From positions 29,574,001 to 29,638,000 of the forward strand of contig OZ231128.1 in NCBI GenBank assembly GCA_965153355.1: a stretch of DNA of 64,000 bases. The letters run 5' to 3'. The position numbers were made by a program, and so were the translations under genes. This DNA is from Flaccisagitta enflata. Taxonomy: Eukaryota; Chaetognatha; Sagittoidea; Aphragmophora. A model generated the notes under the pieces. It had not been told where the DNA came from, did no database searches, and saw nothing but the letters and a program-made list of their open reading frames with translations. Shown piece after piece: positions 35,719 through 48,091 of the stretch; position 1 is the stretch's first letter, and every line of letters begins with the position of its first letter.

Positions 35719-36305
35719 ACAGAGCAACCGGATTAATAGTCGGTACAGCCACAGAAACAAAGAGAGAGAAAGATGTTCAGAAAAGTAGACGGACCGTAAA
35801 CCAAAAAGAGAATCTTCCATACTTTTTTAAAAATTGACATAAGTTGATTACATCTGCCTTCAGGCCTTTGGTCTGATGGCATCTTGTGTGAATACTTACG
35901 ACTTGGGGGTAGCAGCAAACTGTGATTCAGATAGATGAACGTTTATTTGAACAAGAGAAAAGGAAATAAAATGAGCCAATTTCATCACAAGCGGAGAATT
36001 CTTCAAGGGAAAATCTGGTAAATTTTCTTTTTGCTCATTTTGACAATATTCATGCGACAAAATGCATCAAAACATCTAATACGGTATTTGGCCTATTTTC
36101 AACTATGTCAAGTGTGTGTATACAATGAACTCAAGACTCAAATAACATCTATGAAAAGATAATGTTTTCACGTGGTTGCTTTTATCGACATCATACGTGC
36201 GAAGATGCAAAAACGCAGAAATCCAGAAGGTCAATCTTTTTTATTGCCCGTTGCCTCTTATGGAGCAAGCAGGAAAAGGAGAAGAATAAGTAGGGAAGAA
36301 GAACC
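35719..36305. other. No recognised feature
   Basis: Unique-looking sequence, no recognisable coding frame. Confidence 0.4.
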
Positions 36306-36715
36306 TGTCTCTCAAGGATCTCACATGGTTGGTGGTACCTGTTAACAAATAGAGTGAGAGCAGGGTAGTGGCCTCATAGGGGCCCATATTTTGAAGAACA
36401 CAGGGGTGAATTTCCTAAGGTTCTCAATGGGATTTTTTTTGGCCTCATATCACCGATTTAGGCCATTAAAAGCTAATGAGGGCGGATTTTAGGCCTGGAG
36501 GACAAAATTGAAGACTGGAGGGCAGATTTGAAGACTGGGGGGCTGATCTAGGTTCTGGGAGCGCTTAGTTTAAACCTGAAAGAGCTTGTTCCAAGACTTG
36601 GAGAGATTGAGAGGCCTCAGTGGCTAGAGTGGACAGAGAGATAGACGTCTGGAAACTCATCCCTTTCTTCAACAGGACATCGACCGTTTGTGGCCTTTGC
36701 CAAAAAAAGGACATA
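36306..36715 (+). repeat. C-family element (C3)
   Basis: Left end AAGGATCTCACATGGTTGGT with GTACC. Subterminal GGGGTGAATTTCCTAAGG is faced by CTGGAAACTCATCCC near the right. The core has GACTGGAGGGCAGATTTGAA-type repeats. The right end is a degraded version of the GGGGCCGCTGCCCAAAAAG terminus (GTGGCCTTTGCCAAAAAAAG). Confidence 0.65.
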
Positions 36716-36829
36716 ACAAATGCCAAGAAAACCACGTAACACGTCCTAAACTCGATAACTCAGTGATTGCCAATATAGGGTAAGAGCCACAGAGCGACAA
36801 CAATAAAGAGGAGGTGCGCATGAAGATGT

Positions 36830-37480
36830 AGAACAGGTCGCCCAAGGGCAATATGTGGTCAGCGATACCCGTTGCCCTGCTTTGAGTGATTGTGAATTGG
36901 AGGGAGGGGGAAGCAGGGCAGCGGCCCCGAAGGGGACAAAGTCCTGTAGAACACAGGGGGACTTTCGTTCGTCCTGCCTGAGAAAGGGGATGAGGTGCTA
37001 TAGAGGGCTGACCAAAGGCCTTCAAGAGCCTAAACTGAGGTCTTAGAAGGTTGACATAAGGCCTAAGAATGCCAATTGGAAGCTTGAGAGGGCTGACATG
37101 AGGCTTGGGAGAGCTGGATCAAAGCTTGAAATCGGAGGACTGATTTGAAGCCTGAGAGCAATAAATTGAGGCTTAGATTGCTGATTTGAGGCCTGAGAGG
37201 CCTAATTTGAGGCCTGAGAGGCCAGGTTTGAGGCCTAAGAATTTGGATTTGAGGTCTGAGAGGCCTAATTTGAGGCTTGAGAGGCCAGATTTGAGGCCTG
37301 AGAGGTTGAATTTGAGGCCTGAGAGGCAAGATTTGAGGCCTGAGAGGCAAGATTTGAGGCCTGAGAGGCCAGATTTGAGGCCTGAGGGGCCTGAGGGGGG
37401 GGGACAGACGCACGAACTAACGAACGGACGAACGAAAGTCCCCCTGTGTTCTACAGGACTTCGTCCTTCGGGCCACATGA
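36830..37480 (+). repeat. C-family element (C4) with matched inverted ends
   Basis: Left end GTCGCCCAAGGGCAATATGT with GGTCAGCGATACCCG. Subterminal GGCCCCGAAGGGGACAAAGT, CCTGTAGAACACAGGGGGAC and TTTCGTTCGTCC are mirrored at 37410-37475. The core is a minisatellite of about 20 bp (GAGGCCTGAGAGGCCTAATT) at about 37010-37395. The matched ends differ in sequence from those of C2. Confidence 0.82.
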
Positions 37481-37484
37481 GACC

Positions 37485-37490
<6 letters not shown>

Positions 37491-37552
<62 letters not shown>
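37491..37552. repeat. (GA)n microsatellite
   Basis: About 30 GA units directly after element C4. Confidence 0.97.
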
Positions 37553-37556
<4 letters not shown>

Positions 37557-37747
37557 TAAGGACAGACGTAGGGAATATTAATGCTTGTTCACTCACCTCT
37601 GAGATGACACGGCAATCACTCAACTGGGAGGTCTTAACGAATTTCATCCAAAGAAACCCAACCAACTGTTGGAAAAAAAGAAATAGTGCCATTGCAGTAA
37701 GTCATTGCATTGGCTTTTAATGGCTAAGATAGAGGGGAAGGTAAAGC

Positions 37748-37749
<2 letters not shown>

Positions 37750-37831
<82 letters not shown>

Positions 37832-37840
37832 AGAGAGACT
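37750..37840. repeat. (GA)n microsatellite
   Basis: About 40 GA units with a TTGAGA interruption near the end. Confidence 0.97.
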
Positions 37841-37983
37841 GAGCCTAAGACAAAGACAGAGAGGCAGACATTAAAAGAGGAGAACAGACAAATGGATCTG
37901 TGAATAAGATTTGTATGAAAAGTTTGCATCAGGCGCCGATAATCAATTCATTCCACACATAAAACAGTGCGCAATAGCGATTA

Positions 37984-38186
37984 AAACAAGGCCGGTAACA
38001 CGGCAACCCAAGTCGCATGCGGGTGAACACTGAACAGGGGCAATGATAAACAAGGTTAATCAAGCATTTGGGTAGGAACACTTATGCAAAAAACCGTCCA
38101 TAATCGCCCAAAAAAAGTCAAGTATCACGGACCGACGGACCATCCGACAGACATAGCGGGTTAAAGAGTCGCGTGCACGCAAGTAC
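37984..38186 (+). repeat. AGH element, full copy
   Basis: AAAACAAGGCCGGTAACACG, AAGTCGCATGCGGGTGAACA, AAGCATTTGGGTAGGAACAC, ACGGACCGACGGACCATCCG, then hairpin GTCGCGTGCACGCAAGTAC with an eroded outer arm. Confidence 0.85.
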
Positions 38187-38766
38187 AGATACAGAAGATG
38201 GTCCGTCAACTATGAAAATGCTTCCCAGCAACCGCAACAGCATAATAAACGATACTCCTACAGAACGTTATGCGTTTCGAAAAACAAATTCTTAGCAGAA
38301 TTTTGTTTGTGTTTTTTTTATTGATTAGGAGGTTTCTACAAAAAGTTTCTTAAAGGATACAGTTGCAGCATTGACTAGAAAAGCTAGTCTTAATTCCTGG
38401 GTGTTGTTTAAGGTAGAGCCATGGGTAATGTTGTTTGTTTTGATTTACTCAGCTTCTCTTAATGACTAAATCGAAACTCTCTATCCTATTCGCAAGGCAC
38501 TTTACATTCTATCTAGCGATGACTCATTACTTGTTCTTTTAGTGCCCCCTCCAAAAAAGTGCTTTTTTGGAAACCATCTCCATTTTTTTTCGGACTACTT
38601 AGGTTACTTAGGTATGATTGTAGGAAATTTCGTTTTGAGCATAGAAATGTGGTTGCCTAACAACCAACCATGAAAGGATTTAAAGCATCCTTGAATCAGT
38701 TCATCGCTTGTTTTCGGAACATGTGAGCCCCGTTGTCTGTATTCTAGCTAGACGAGATCTACTGTA
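38187..38766. other. No recognised feature
   Basis: Unique-looking sequence, no domain-bearing frame. Confidence 0.4.
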
Positions 38767-38968
38767 CAGTTAAACCCCGCAAAACACATATCAAAGGAAC
38801 AACATGAAGTGGCACATTTTAGCATTTGCTGTGGCGTGGTTCCCTCCTAATTGTATCTGTCTTAGGCGGATTTCAACAATCGCCGATCAAAGGATTAAAA
38901 TCAAATGGCACGAAGGGTCTAAAGTTAACTGTCAGTGATTGGCACTCATGGATAGCGGGGTGTAACTG
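38767..38968. mobile_element. pogo-like MITE, diverged copy (202 bp)
   Basis: Ends CAGTTAAACCCCGC and GCGGGGTGTAACTG, with flanking TA on both sides (38765-38766, 38969-38970). Internal TCTGTCTTAGGCGGATTTCA recalls the GGCGGA block of the 177-bp copies. Confidence 0.75.
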
Positions 38969-39154
38969 TATTCGTTTGTTCTCTTTAAATCTAATCTGGC
39001 TGCTGTAACAACTGAAATGGGAATGGCTTTTTGTTTCTGTTTGAGACAATGTTATGAAGAAAGATGACAGCCAACACACGTACAAGCGGGGAAGAATGGT
39101 GATAAATGTTTCGAATTTTTTCATTGTGCATGATTGTCTCAATATAGGCAGGAG

Positions 39155-39156
<2 letters not shown>

Positions 39157-39218
<62 letters not shown>

Positions 39219-39246
39219 CGAGAGCGAGAGCGAGAGAGAGAGAGGA
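39157..39246. repeat. (GA)n microsatellite with GAGC variants
   Basis: About 40 GA units including a GAGCGAGAGCGAGAGC segment. Confidence 0.97.
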
Positions 39247-39484
39247 CACCTGTTGGAGGTATGGAAAGACCCAGAGGTAGCTTTCCTGCTTCACTGACTT
39301 TTTCTTTTTTACGCTTTCAGTCTTCCGACGGAGACACAAAATTTGCTCGACCATAAAAAGACTTTTTTCTTTTAAGAAGAGAGAGAATATTTTCACTTTT
39401 ATATTTTTGCTTATTATATATTGAATCCTCTGAAGAACATTATCTCATACTTTCTTACCATACTTCTTAAGAAGACTGCTTGAA

Positions 39485-39898
39485 CAGTCTATGGACAAAA
39501 CAAGGGGAGTAGATTTTGCTGATCACCGGTATGATGCTAAGGACTGAAAGAAATAATGGAAGAACAATTACAACCTGTAGTAATCGTTCAAAATGTAGGC
39601 TTGTAATTACCTCATAGAAAATGACTGAGGACTGAAAGAAACTATTGCGAGAACGATTACTGCAGGTAGTAATCATTCTTCCGTTAGTTTCTTTCAGTCC
39701 TAAGTAATTTTTTTCGAGGTAATTACAAACCTATATTTTGAACAATTACTACAGTTAGTAATCGTTCTTCCGTTAATTCTTTCAGTCTTTAGTAAATTTT
39801 TATGAGGTAACTACAAACCTACATTTTAAAATCAACGACGCCTAAGCATCATAACGGTGATCAGCAAAATCTACTCTCCTCGTTTTGTCCATAGACTG
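39485..39898. mobile_element. 414-bp foldback element with TGAA target duplication
   Basis: Inverted ends CAGTCTATGGACAAAACAAG and CGTTTTGTCCATAGACTG extend about 60 bp through GAGTAGATTTTGCTGATCAC and TATGATGCT. TGAA flanks both ends (39481-39484, 39899-39902). The interior carries three mutually inverted or direct GTAGTAATCGTTCTTCCGTT / GAAAGAAACT modules, so the whole element can fold. No coding capacity. Confidence 0.8.
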
Positions 39899-39902
39899 TG
39901 AA

Positions 39903-40154
39903 AAACTCGATAACCACCAATTCCTCGACTTAGTACATTCAATCATTCATCACAAAGTCTGACCCAATCATGAAAAACGTTGAAGACAACCTCTTTTGTA
40001 GTCTTGTTTTAAACCATACTTTGATAATCTTGGCAATGTAAAAGGAACTGCGGAACCCTGTCATTCGGCTGTCTGGCGAGGGAAACAGAAAGAGATTGAA
40101 TATCACCAATAGAAAATTACACCCATAGATCATTTTGAGTTTTTAACTCTCCGA
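39903..40154. other. No recognised feature
   Basis: Short unique-looking sequence. Confidence 0.4.
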
Positions 40155-40302
40155 TCATCCATCCATCCATCCATCCATCCATCCATCCATCCATCCATCC
40201 ATCCATCCATCCATCCATCCATCCATCCATCAATCCATCCATCCATGATTCCATCCATGATTCCATCCATCCATCCATTCATCCATCCATCCATCCATCC
40301 AT

Positions 40303-40338
<36 letters not shown>

Positions 40339-40445
40339 CCATCCATCCATCCATCCATCCATCCATCCATCCATCCATCCATCCATCCATCCATCCATCC
40401 ATCCATCCATCCATCCATCCATCCATCCATTCATCCATCCATCCA
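40155..40445. repeat. (ATCC)n microsatellite, ~290 bp
   Basis: About 70 ATCC units with a few single-base variants. Poly(DGWM) and poly(IHPS) readings are artefacts. Confidence 0.98.
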
Positions 40446-40724
40446 CGTCATTTTTGTTTTCGACCACGCATGATTATTGGTCTAGCTTATGATTGAAGAT
40501 AGCCGGTGTTTAAAAAAGGTGAATGAATGCAGTCATGGACGTCCAAAGGGGGAAATTTAGCGCTTCCATAGACGTCCAAAATTGTTGCTCTCAAAACTGC
40601 CAGTCGATGTTCCGTGGATTTCTATGAATACAATAATGACAAATCATATTGAACTCGAATCGATGCATGCATCATAAAGTTTTTTGCCCTTGTAGATCAA
40701 GATCTTCTGCCAGTCAGCAAATTG

Positions 40725-40830
<106 letters not shown>

Positions 40831-41018
40831 GTCTTCTCTCTTTTATTTTTTCACTGGGAAAAGTACTTTCTTACGCCCTTAATCTGGTGAACCAGATTCT
40901 AGGTTGTTCCTCATCCTGTCCCGGGAAGGTCAAGAGTAAAGATGGAATGAAGAAAAAATTTATGACGGGTATAGATTACGAGAAAGTAAAAAAAAGAATG
41001 AGATGGGAACTTGGACAT

Positions 41019-41023
<5 letters not shown>

Positions 41024-41068
<45 letters not shown>
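41024..41068. repeat. (GA)n microsatellite
   Basis: About 21 GA units. Confidence 0.97.
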
Positions 41069-41070
<2 letters not shown>

Positions 41071-41247
41071 AATAGAGGAGTTAGAGTGAAAGTAAGAGTG
41101 AGAGAATAAATATAGTGCAAGTAGCAAGAGACTAGAACAATCGAGGAATTCAAGAAGGCACTTAACTTGCACTTACGTAACTAAATAATCCCAAATCTTT
41201 TCTTATTTTCACTCTGTTGCCAAAAAAACTCCTTACTCCCTCTCACG

Positions 41248-41457
<210 letters not shown>

Positions 41458-41608
41458 GCCCACTTCAACATTGAAATCCAAAACACATTTTGTTAACGAC
41501 GACCGTTGCGCCCTCTGCAGGCAGCCCGAAGCCGAAGGCTTTCCTGGGAAAAATCATGGCAGCAAAAATCATGGCCACAAAAAATGGCGTCAGGAGGGGG
41601 GAAAATAC

Positions 41609-41611
<3 letters not shown>

Positions 41612-41649
<38 letters not shown>
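41612..41649. repeat. (GA)n microsatellite
   Basis: About 19 GA units, immediately before the TTCACCAT-repeat region. Confidence 0.97.
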
Positions 41650-41653
<4 letters not shown>

Positions 41654-41849
41654 GTATCTTCCAACGGTGAAAGTTTCCAATGGTGAAAATTTTTTCCCAA
41701 CCGATCAGCTCAATGGTGAAAAAATTATTTTCACCATACCGCTAATTTTGATGATTCTGATATTTCAATTTTACTATGTAGAATAAGCCTTATGGTGAAA
41801 ATTTTACAGATAGAAAAAAGCAAAGGGGCGGAGGGAGGAAGGGAAGAAA

Positions 41850-42025
<176 letters not shown>

Positions 42026-42481
42026 AAAGAGCAAAAGTGTTTCAGTGTGATTTTTATTTCAAAGGAAACAAAAAATAAGACTTAACTAAAAAATAAATTC
42101 ATGAAATCAAACTCTGAAAAAAACATTGATTCATGCTAAATTTTAGTATTGGGTGTCAAGCAGTTTGGCCTCAATCTTGTTTTGAAGTCAAACCCTGATA
42201 TTGCTACTCATTGTTTTGATCAACAATCTGAACCTAACTACCTCCTATTTGGTCTGCAGTTTTTTTACCTTTCAATAACAAAAATGGATTTTCTTCTTGT
42301 TTTTTAGATATAATATAATTTAGTTTTTTTTTATATTAATTTTGTCATAACCTCTCTACATAGGATTTTTTGTTATTCACAACTCACCCGGGAAAACAAC
42401 AGAGATCCATTGTACTCCGGCAGAGTAAATACCAAAAGAAATGCATATATTTCATTACTAAATGTCTGTCTGTGTGTCTCT

Positions 42482-42560
42482 GGGCTCTCTCTTTCTTTCT
42501 CTCTCTCTCTCTCTCCCCCCTGGCTGTCTGTCTATCTCTCTCTTTCATTCTCTCTGTTCT
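42482..42560. repeat. Short (CT)n tract
   Basis: CTCTCT at 42495-42515 within a pyrimidine-rich stretch. Confidence 0.85.
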
Positions 42561-42782
42561 CTTTCTTCCTCTTTTTTCTATCCTCTCATTCCTTCCTCTC
42601 TTTCCTTTGTTTAAAATTGAGTGCATGCTTTTTCACCATTAGGCGCTCATCAATTCAGAGGCCATCGTGATATTTTCAGCTACAAATCATCCTTATGGTG
42701 AAAATTTTTTCTTCACCATGAGGACAAAATAGTTTTTCACCACTGGGCCATGGGAAATTTTTCACCAACAGGCGCTTCCCCC

Positions 42783-42798
42783 GAGAGAGAGAGAGAGA

Positions 42799-42888
<90 letters not shown>

Positions 42889-42903
42889 CAGACAGACAGA
42901 CAG
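42783..42903. repeat. (GA)n then (GACA)n microsatellite
   Basis: About 50 GA units followed by a short CAGA run. Confidence 0.97.
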
Positions 42904-43732
42904 TCAAATAAACTACATGTAGAGCAGACAAATGATAATGTTACTCTAAAGAAGTGGCATCACGTTTCAATTATGCAAAACGTTTTTCCCGGATTCAATT
43001 GCACAATGTTTAGGCAACCTTCCTCGTGCCGAGGTGCATAAACCATAGCTACGTTTCACATGGAGCATTTGCATTAAGCTACGTTAACCGTACACCGTTC
43101 TTTAAAGGTTCATATGGTGCATTTGTGCATAGCTACGTTTCAAATTAATTTAGTGTTCTTATCGAGCATTTGCGGGCCACCACTGGACGGATCTACGTAA
43201 CGATGGACGAACAAAGAACCTTGCCGTGTCAGTACTTCCACAGTTGTGAGTACTGCTCACTGCTCACTGAGCAGTCTGGAATAAACATGAAACACCATTG
43301 AAAGCTTACAAGGGTCTAGGCCTTGATCCTTTCTATATTGGAGAGCTTTAGCCTCCTTATGTTAACAGTGAAGGCAATGTTGTTTCAACTTTCATTAACA
43401 TTTTTCAAATATAAATTCCCCGTGATACCGGTTTTAATCGCACTCTAATTGACATTGACTTTAAAAAGTCGTCTTAATTATAATGTGAACAAAATTTTTC
43501 ATTCGACATTTAAAGAAACTACCCCCTCCCTTCAAATTGACGAAAGAAACATTGCGACTGTTCCTAGATGGTCATCTCAACGAGTCGTTGAGACGGTTTG
43601 CCTTTAATGGAATTCACCTGAAAAAAAAAACACAGGTCCTGATGTTGGTGCCAACCACATCTGGCAGCTGATACCTGTTTCTGATAAGTGAGGCAGGCTC
43701 AACCATCCACTCCAAAATCGAGGGGGGAAAGA
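42904..43732. other. No gene; short repeats only
   Basis: TAGCTACGTTTCACATGGAG, TTAAGCTACGTTAACCG and ATAGCTACGTTTCAAATTAA recur at about 43048-43145 as loosely spaced repeats. No coding frame was recognised. Confidence 0.45.
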
Positions 43733-43941
43733 AACAAGGCCGGATACACGGCTACCAAAGTCGCGTGCGGGTGGGCAGGGGAAATGATGAGACATGCTAA
43801 CTCAAGCATTTGGGCAGGAAAAGTAATGCATAAGACGCCCGAATATGCCAAAAACGCTAAAAAATCTAACGGCGACCACCCGACCGACCGACCGACCGAC
43901 CAACATAGCGGGTTGTAGAGTCGCGAGCACGCGACTAAAAA
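43733..43941 (+). repeat. AGH element, near-consensus full copy (209 bp)
   Basis: AACAAGGCCGGATACACGGC, AAGTCGCGTGCGGGTGGGCA, CAAGCATTTGGGCAGGAAAA, (GACC)5, ACATAGCGGGTTGTAGAGTC, then hairpin GTCGCGAGCACGCGACTAAA. Confidence 0.92.
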
Positions 43942-43988
43942 GTGAAGAGAAATGAAAGAAATAAGAAGAAGAGAGCAAAGTAAGAAGG

Positions 43989-44155
43989 AAACAAGGCCAA
44001 GTAGGCCAATAAGGTGCGAAGTGTGGATGGTTGAAGGATTGCGTTACCCCACAGACCAACCAACCAACCGACCGACCGACCGACCGACCGACCGACCGAC
44101 CGACCGACGGACACAGCCAGTTATAGAGGTGCTTTGTCGCACCTAAAAAACGAAT
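43989..44155 (+). repeat. AGH element, GGTGCG subfamily
   Basis: AACAAGGCCAAGTAGGCCAA, left block AAGGTGCGAAGTGTGGATGG, GTTACCCCACAGACC, (GACC)n at 44068-44110, AGTTATAGAGGTGC, then hairpin GGTGCTTTGTCGCACCTAAA. Both ends have moved to GGTGCG / CGCACC together. Confidence 0.85.
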
Positions 44156-44464
44156 GAAACAAGCCCAACAGGCCAACAGTCGCGTGCTAAGTTACACAAA
44201 ACTACACAACGTCATACTACACACAACTACATAACTTCATACTACATACTTGACATACTACATACTTACTACATACTTCATACATACTTACATACTTACA
44301 TACTTACATACTTACATACTTACATACTTACATACTTACCTAATTACATACTTACATATTTACATACTTGCATACATATATACTTACATATTCACTACAT
44401 ACTTACATACATACTACATACTTACATACATACTACATATTTACATACTTACATACTTACATAC

Positions 44465-44495
<31 letters not shown>

Positions 44496-44992
44496 CTTAC
44501 TTACATAATTACATACTTACATACTTACATACTTACTTACATATTTACATACATACTTACATACTTACTTACATACTTACATACTTACATACTTACATAC
44601 TTACATGCTTACATACTTACCTACATACTCACATACTTACATACTTACTTACATACTTACATACATACTTACTTACATAATTATATACTTACATACTTAC
44701 CTACATACTCACATACTTACATACTTACGTACTTACATACTTACATATTTACATACTTACATACTTACCTACATACTCACATACTTACATACTTACATAC
44801 TTACATACTTACATACATACTTACATACTTACATACATACTTACATACTTACATACTTACTTACATACTTACATACTTACATACTTACATACTTACTTAC
44901 ATACTTACATACTTACCTACATACTCACATACTTACATACTTACGTACTTACATACTTAAATACTTACATACTTAGGTACTTACATACAGAC
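44156..44992. repeat. (ACATACTT)n minisatellite, ~780 bp, behind an AGH-like left end
   Basis: AACAAGCCCAACAGGCCAAC with AGTCGCGTGCTAAGTTAC (44158-44195) resembles an AGH left end. It is followed by TACATACTTACATACT repeats to about 44990 and then AGACAGATTGGC and GACGGACAGATG, a possible eroded right end. Long Thr/Leu/Tyr frames are translation of the array. Confidence 0.85.
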
Positions 44993-45809
44993 AGATTGGC
45001 TAAAACCAACAAGTAAATGGACGGACAGATGAGATGATACGCAGACAATCCATTACTACTCCTAAAGTGGGTGTGACCGCATGCTGCAGTCAGTGCGACG
45101 CAATTTGGCGCCGTGCAAAAAAATGTTTATGTGAAAGGTAATGCATGTGCGTAACTCTCTACAGCATAGTAAGACAGCAACGATGACATGAAAAATCGCA
45201 CCATAAAAATCACCTTTACTTAAATCTTCATGCGAGTAAGGAAGTAGATCTAGAAAGAAAAGTGAAATATCTTCCAAACCTATTGAGTGACATCGATAAA
45301 AAAAAGATTGACCATAAAACATATGAAATACTATAGATTAAAAAAAAGTATGAATGTCTGTGCTTAAGTTGACCTTTATGTCCCCAGACTTTTACTTTGA
45401 GCGCATGAACAGAAAATTGTATGAGATATCATGTTAATCGATTTGATATTAAAAATCGGGGGTGCAGGGATCTCTCGATTTTTGGTTGGAATCCAAAGCA
45501 GAACTTCACGATCTAGCTACCGGTGTCGTCGCCGGAATTTTAGTAGCTAGCGTTTGGCCGTGGTGATTTTATCTTACACGCAGTTGAATTTGATTTCAGA
45601 GGAAAATCTGAAATGTTGAGATCTACGAGCTCACCTTTTTCAAGCCCTAGAATATCAGTAGTCCGATGAGTCCAGGCCTTTTCCTAGTCATTTCTTTGAC
45701 CGGGCCAACCGGGCCCGCTCCTCAAAACTTTTGTGGATGTGTATGTGAGTGCGGGTGTCAGTTCGTGTCAGTGCATGTCAGTGCATGTGAAAGGAGAAAA
45801 AAGAAGAAA
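44993..45809. other. No recognised feature
   Basis: Unique-looking sequence with no domain-bearing frame on either strand. Confidence 0.4.
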
Positions 45810-45884
45810 AACAAGGCCAACACCTATAAGTCGCGTGCGAGACTCAATTACATAATCGCCTAATTATTTGAGTACGTTATTTCC

Positions 45885-46955
45885 TGTAATGACGATAATG
45901 ACTATAATTTCCTATTGACCTATAAATGCCTATAATGACCTATAATTACCTAACTTTACCCAAATTGAATAATGACCCATAAGTACTTATAAAGACTAAT
46001 GATTACCTATAATTACAAATGGACCAATAATTACCTATAATGACGTATGATTACCCATAATTACCCATAACTACCTTTAATAACATAATGACCTATAATT
46101 TCCTATAATGACCTATCATTACCTATAATCACCTATAAATACCTATAATTACCCATGATTAAATAATGACCTATATGTACTTATAAAGACCTATAATTAC
46201 CTGTAATTACATATGGACCAATGATCACCTATAATGACCTATGATTACCCATAATTACCCATAATTACCTATAATAACAAAATGACCTATGATTATCTAG
46301 AATTACCTATAATTGCATATTGACGTAAAATTACCTATAATTACCTATGATTAGCTAAATTACCTATGATTAGCTATAATTACCTATAATTGAATAATGA
46401 CCTATGATTACCTATAATTATCTTTTGACGTATAACTACCTATAATAACCTATAATTACCTTTAATGACCTTTGATTACCTAAATTTACCCATAATTTCA
46501 TAATTACCTACAATTACCTATAAATACCAATAATGACCTATAGTTACCTAAAATTACATAATGACCTATAATCACCTACAATTATCTATAATTACATAAT
46601 GACCTATTATTACCAATAATGACCTATAATTGCTTATTGACCTATAATGACCTATAATTACCTATTATGACCTATAATGATCTATAACTACATAATGACC
46701 TATAATTACATAATGACCTATAATTACCTATAATTACCTATAATGACTTTTAACTACCTATAATTACCTCTGATTACATACTGACCTATAATTACCAATA
46801 ATGACCTATAATTACCTATAATTACATAATGACCTATAATTACCTTTAATGGCCTATGATTACCTTTAATAACCTATGATTACCTATGATTGCATAATGA
46901 CCTATAATTACCTATGATTACCCAATATTGCATAATTACCTATAATTACCTATAA
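45885..46955. repeat. (CCTATAATTA)n minisatellite
   Basis: About 100 units of 10-11 bp; variants include CCTATAATGA and CATAATGACC. Confidence 0.95.
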
Positions 46956-47466
46956 TCATGTAAATAAAAAGTGAAATGACTATATTGACTAATATGACTT
47001 ATGGCTTAGAATGACTAGAAATGACTTAAAATGACTTAAAATGATTTGAAATGACTTATAATGATATAAAATGACTTAAAATGACTTAAAATGACTGAAA
47101 ATGATGAAAAGGATTATATTGACTAAAATGACGATAATGACTTAAAATGACTTAAAATGTCTTGAAATCACTTGAAATGACTTATAATCACTTGAAATGA
47201 CTTAGAATAACTTATAATGACTTAGAATAACTTAAAATGATGAAAAGGACTGTATTGACTAAAATGACAATTATGACTTAAAATGACTTAAAATGACTTA
47301 AAATGACTTAGAATGACTTAGAATGACTTAGAATGACTTAAAATGACTTAGAATGACTTAGGGCGTGTCCGCATTCGTTCTGAAAATCATGAAAAAAAAA
47401 TGAAAATCATGTTTTTCCAATGTTTTTCAGGATGAATGCGGACACGCCCTGAGAATGACTAAAAAT
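46956..47466. repeat. (ATGACTTAAA)n minisatellite
   Basis: About 40 units of 10 bp, interrupted at 47361-47450 by a small hairpin element. Confidence 0.95.
47361..47450. mobile_element. 90-bp hairpin MITE inside the minisatellite
   Basis: GGGCGTGTCCGCATTCGTTC and GGATGAATGCGGACACGCCC are perfect or near-perfect inverted arms. The flanks CTTAG and CTGAG may be a 5-bp target duplication with one change. The GGGCGTGT start resembles the ends of the elements at 19975 and 34208. Confidence 0.75.
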
Positions 47467-47706
47467 GACTTAAAGAAATAAAATTGATAAAAAAAGTAAA
47501 GTGTGACCGACAGACCGACAGACCGACGGACAAAGCGGGTTGTAGAGTCGCGTGCACGCGACTAAAAATACACAATTACAGACGAAACAAAACAAAGCAA
47601 TCATGACCCGCTTGAAATGATTCCATCGTTTAGCTCCCTTGTGCATCTGTCGGAACGAACGTTATTGACTCTCATCACAATATTTTCATCTCTTTCGTAT
47701 ACAAAT

Positions 47707-47708
<2 letters not shown>

Positions 47709-47756
<48 letters not shown>

Positions 47757-47759
47757 AGG

Positions 47760-47853
<94 letters not shown>
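47709..47853. repeat. (GA)n facing (CT)n
   Basis: (GA)n at 47709-47753 is separated by about 11 bp from (CT)n at 47765-47852, forming a long purine/pyrimidine palindrome. Confidence 0.97.
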
Positions 47854-47857
<4 letters not shown>

Positions 47858-47997
47858 GGAGTGAAAGGCGGGGGTATCTACCAGAGCTGATAATACTCTT
47901 TGCTCATGACATCCTATATTTACTATCCTTTCGATTCGATATGAATTGCGGATAGTATATTATTTACCGACCTCAGTTGTCGAGATGTGACAAAATA

Positions 47998-47998
<1 letters not shown>

Positions 47999-48089
<91 letters not shown>
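47999..48089. repeat. (CT)n microsatellite
   Basis: About 44 CT units. Confidence 0.98.

Positions 48090-48091
<2 letters not shown>

Larger units (their letters stand above)
45810..47573 (+). repeat. Giant AGH element with a 1.6-kb tandem-repeat core
   Basis: The left end AACAAGGCCAACACCTATAA with AAGTCGCGTGCGAGACTC lies at 45810-45845. The right end AAAGTAAAGTGTGACCGACA, AGCGGGTTGTAGAGTC and the perfect hairpin GTCGCGTGCACGCGAC lie at 47497-47573. Everything between is two successive minisatellites (45885-46955 and 46956-47466). The left block GTCGCGTGC and right arm GCACGCGAC are exact complements 1.7 kb apart, supporting one element. Confidence 0.72.

Noticed and set aside
40130-40496. 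Poly(DGWM) and poly(IHPS) frames resembling repeat proteins
   Set aside because: (ATCC)n microsatellite translated; open in most frames simply because the repeat lacks stops.
44250-44976. 236-codon Thr/Leu/Tyr/His-rich frame
   Set aside because: Translation of the (ACATACTT)n array.
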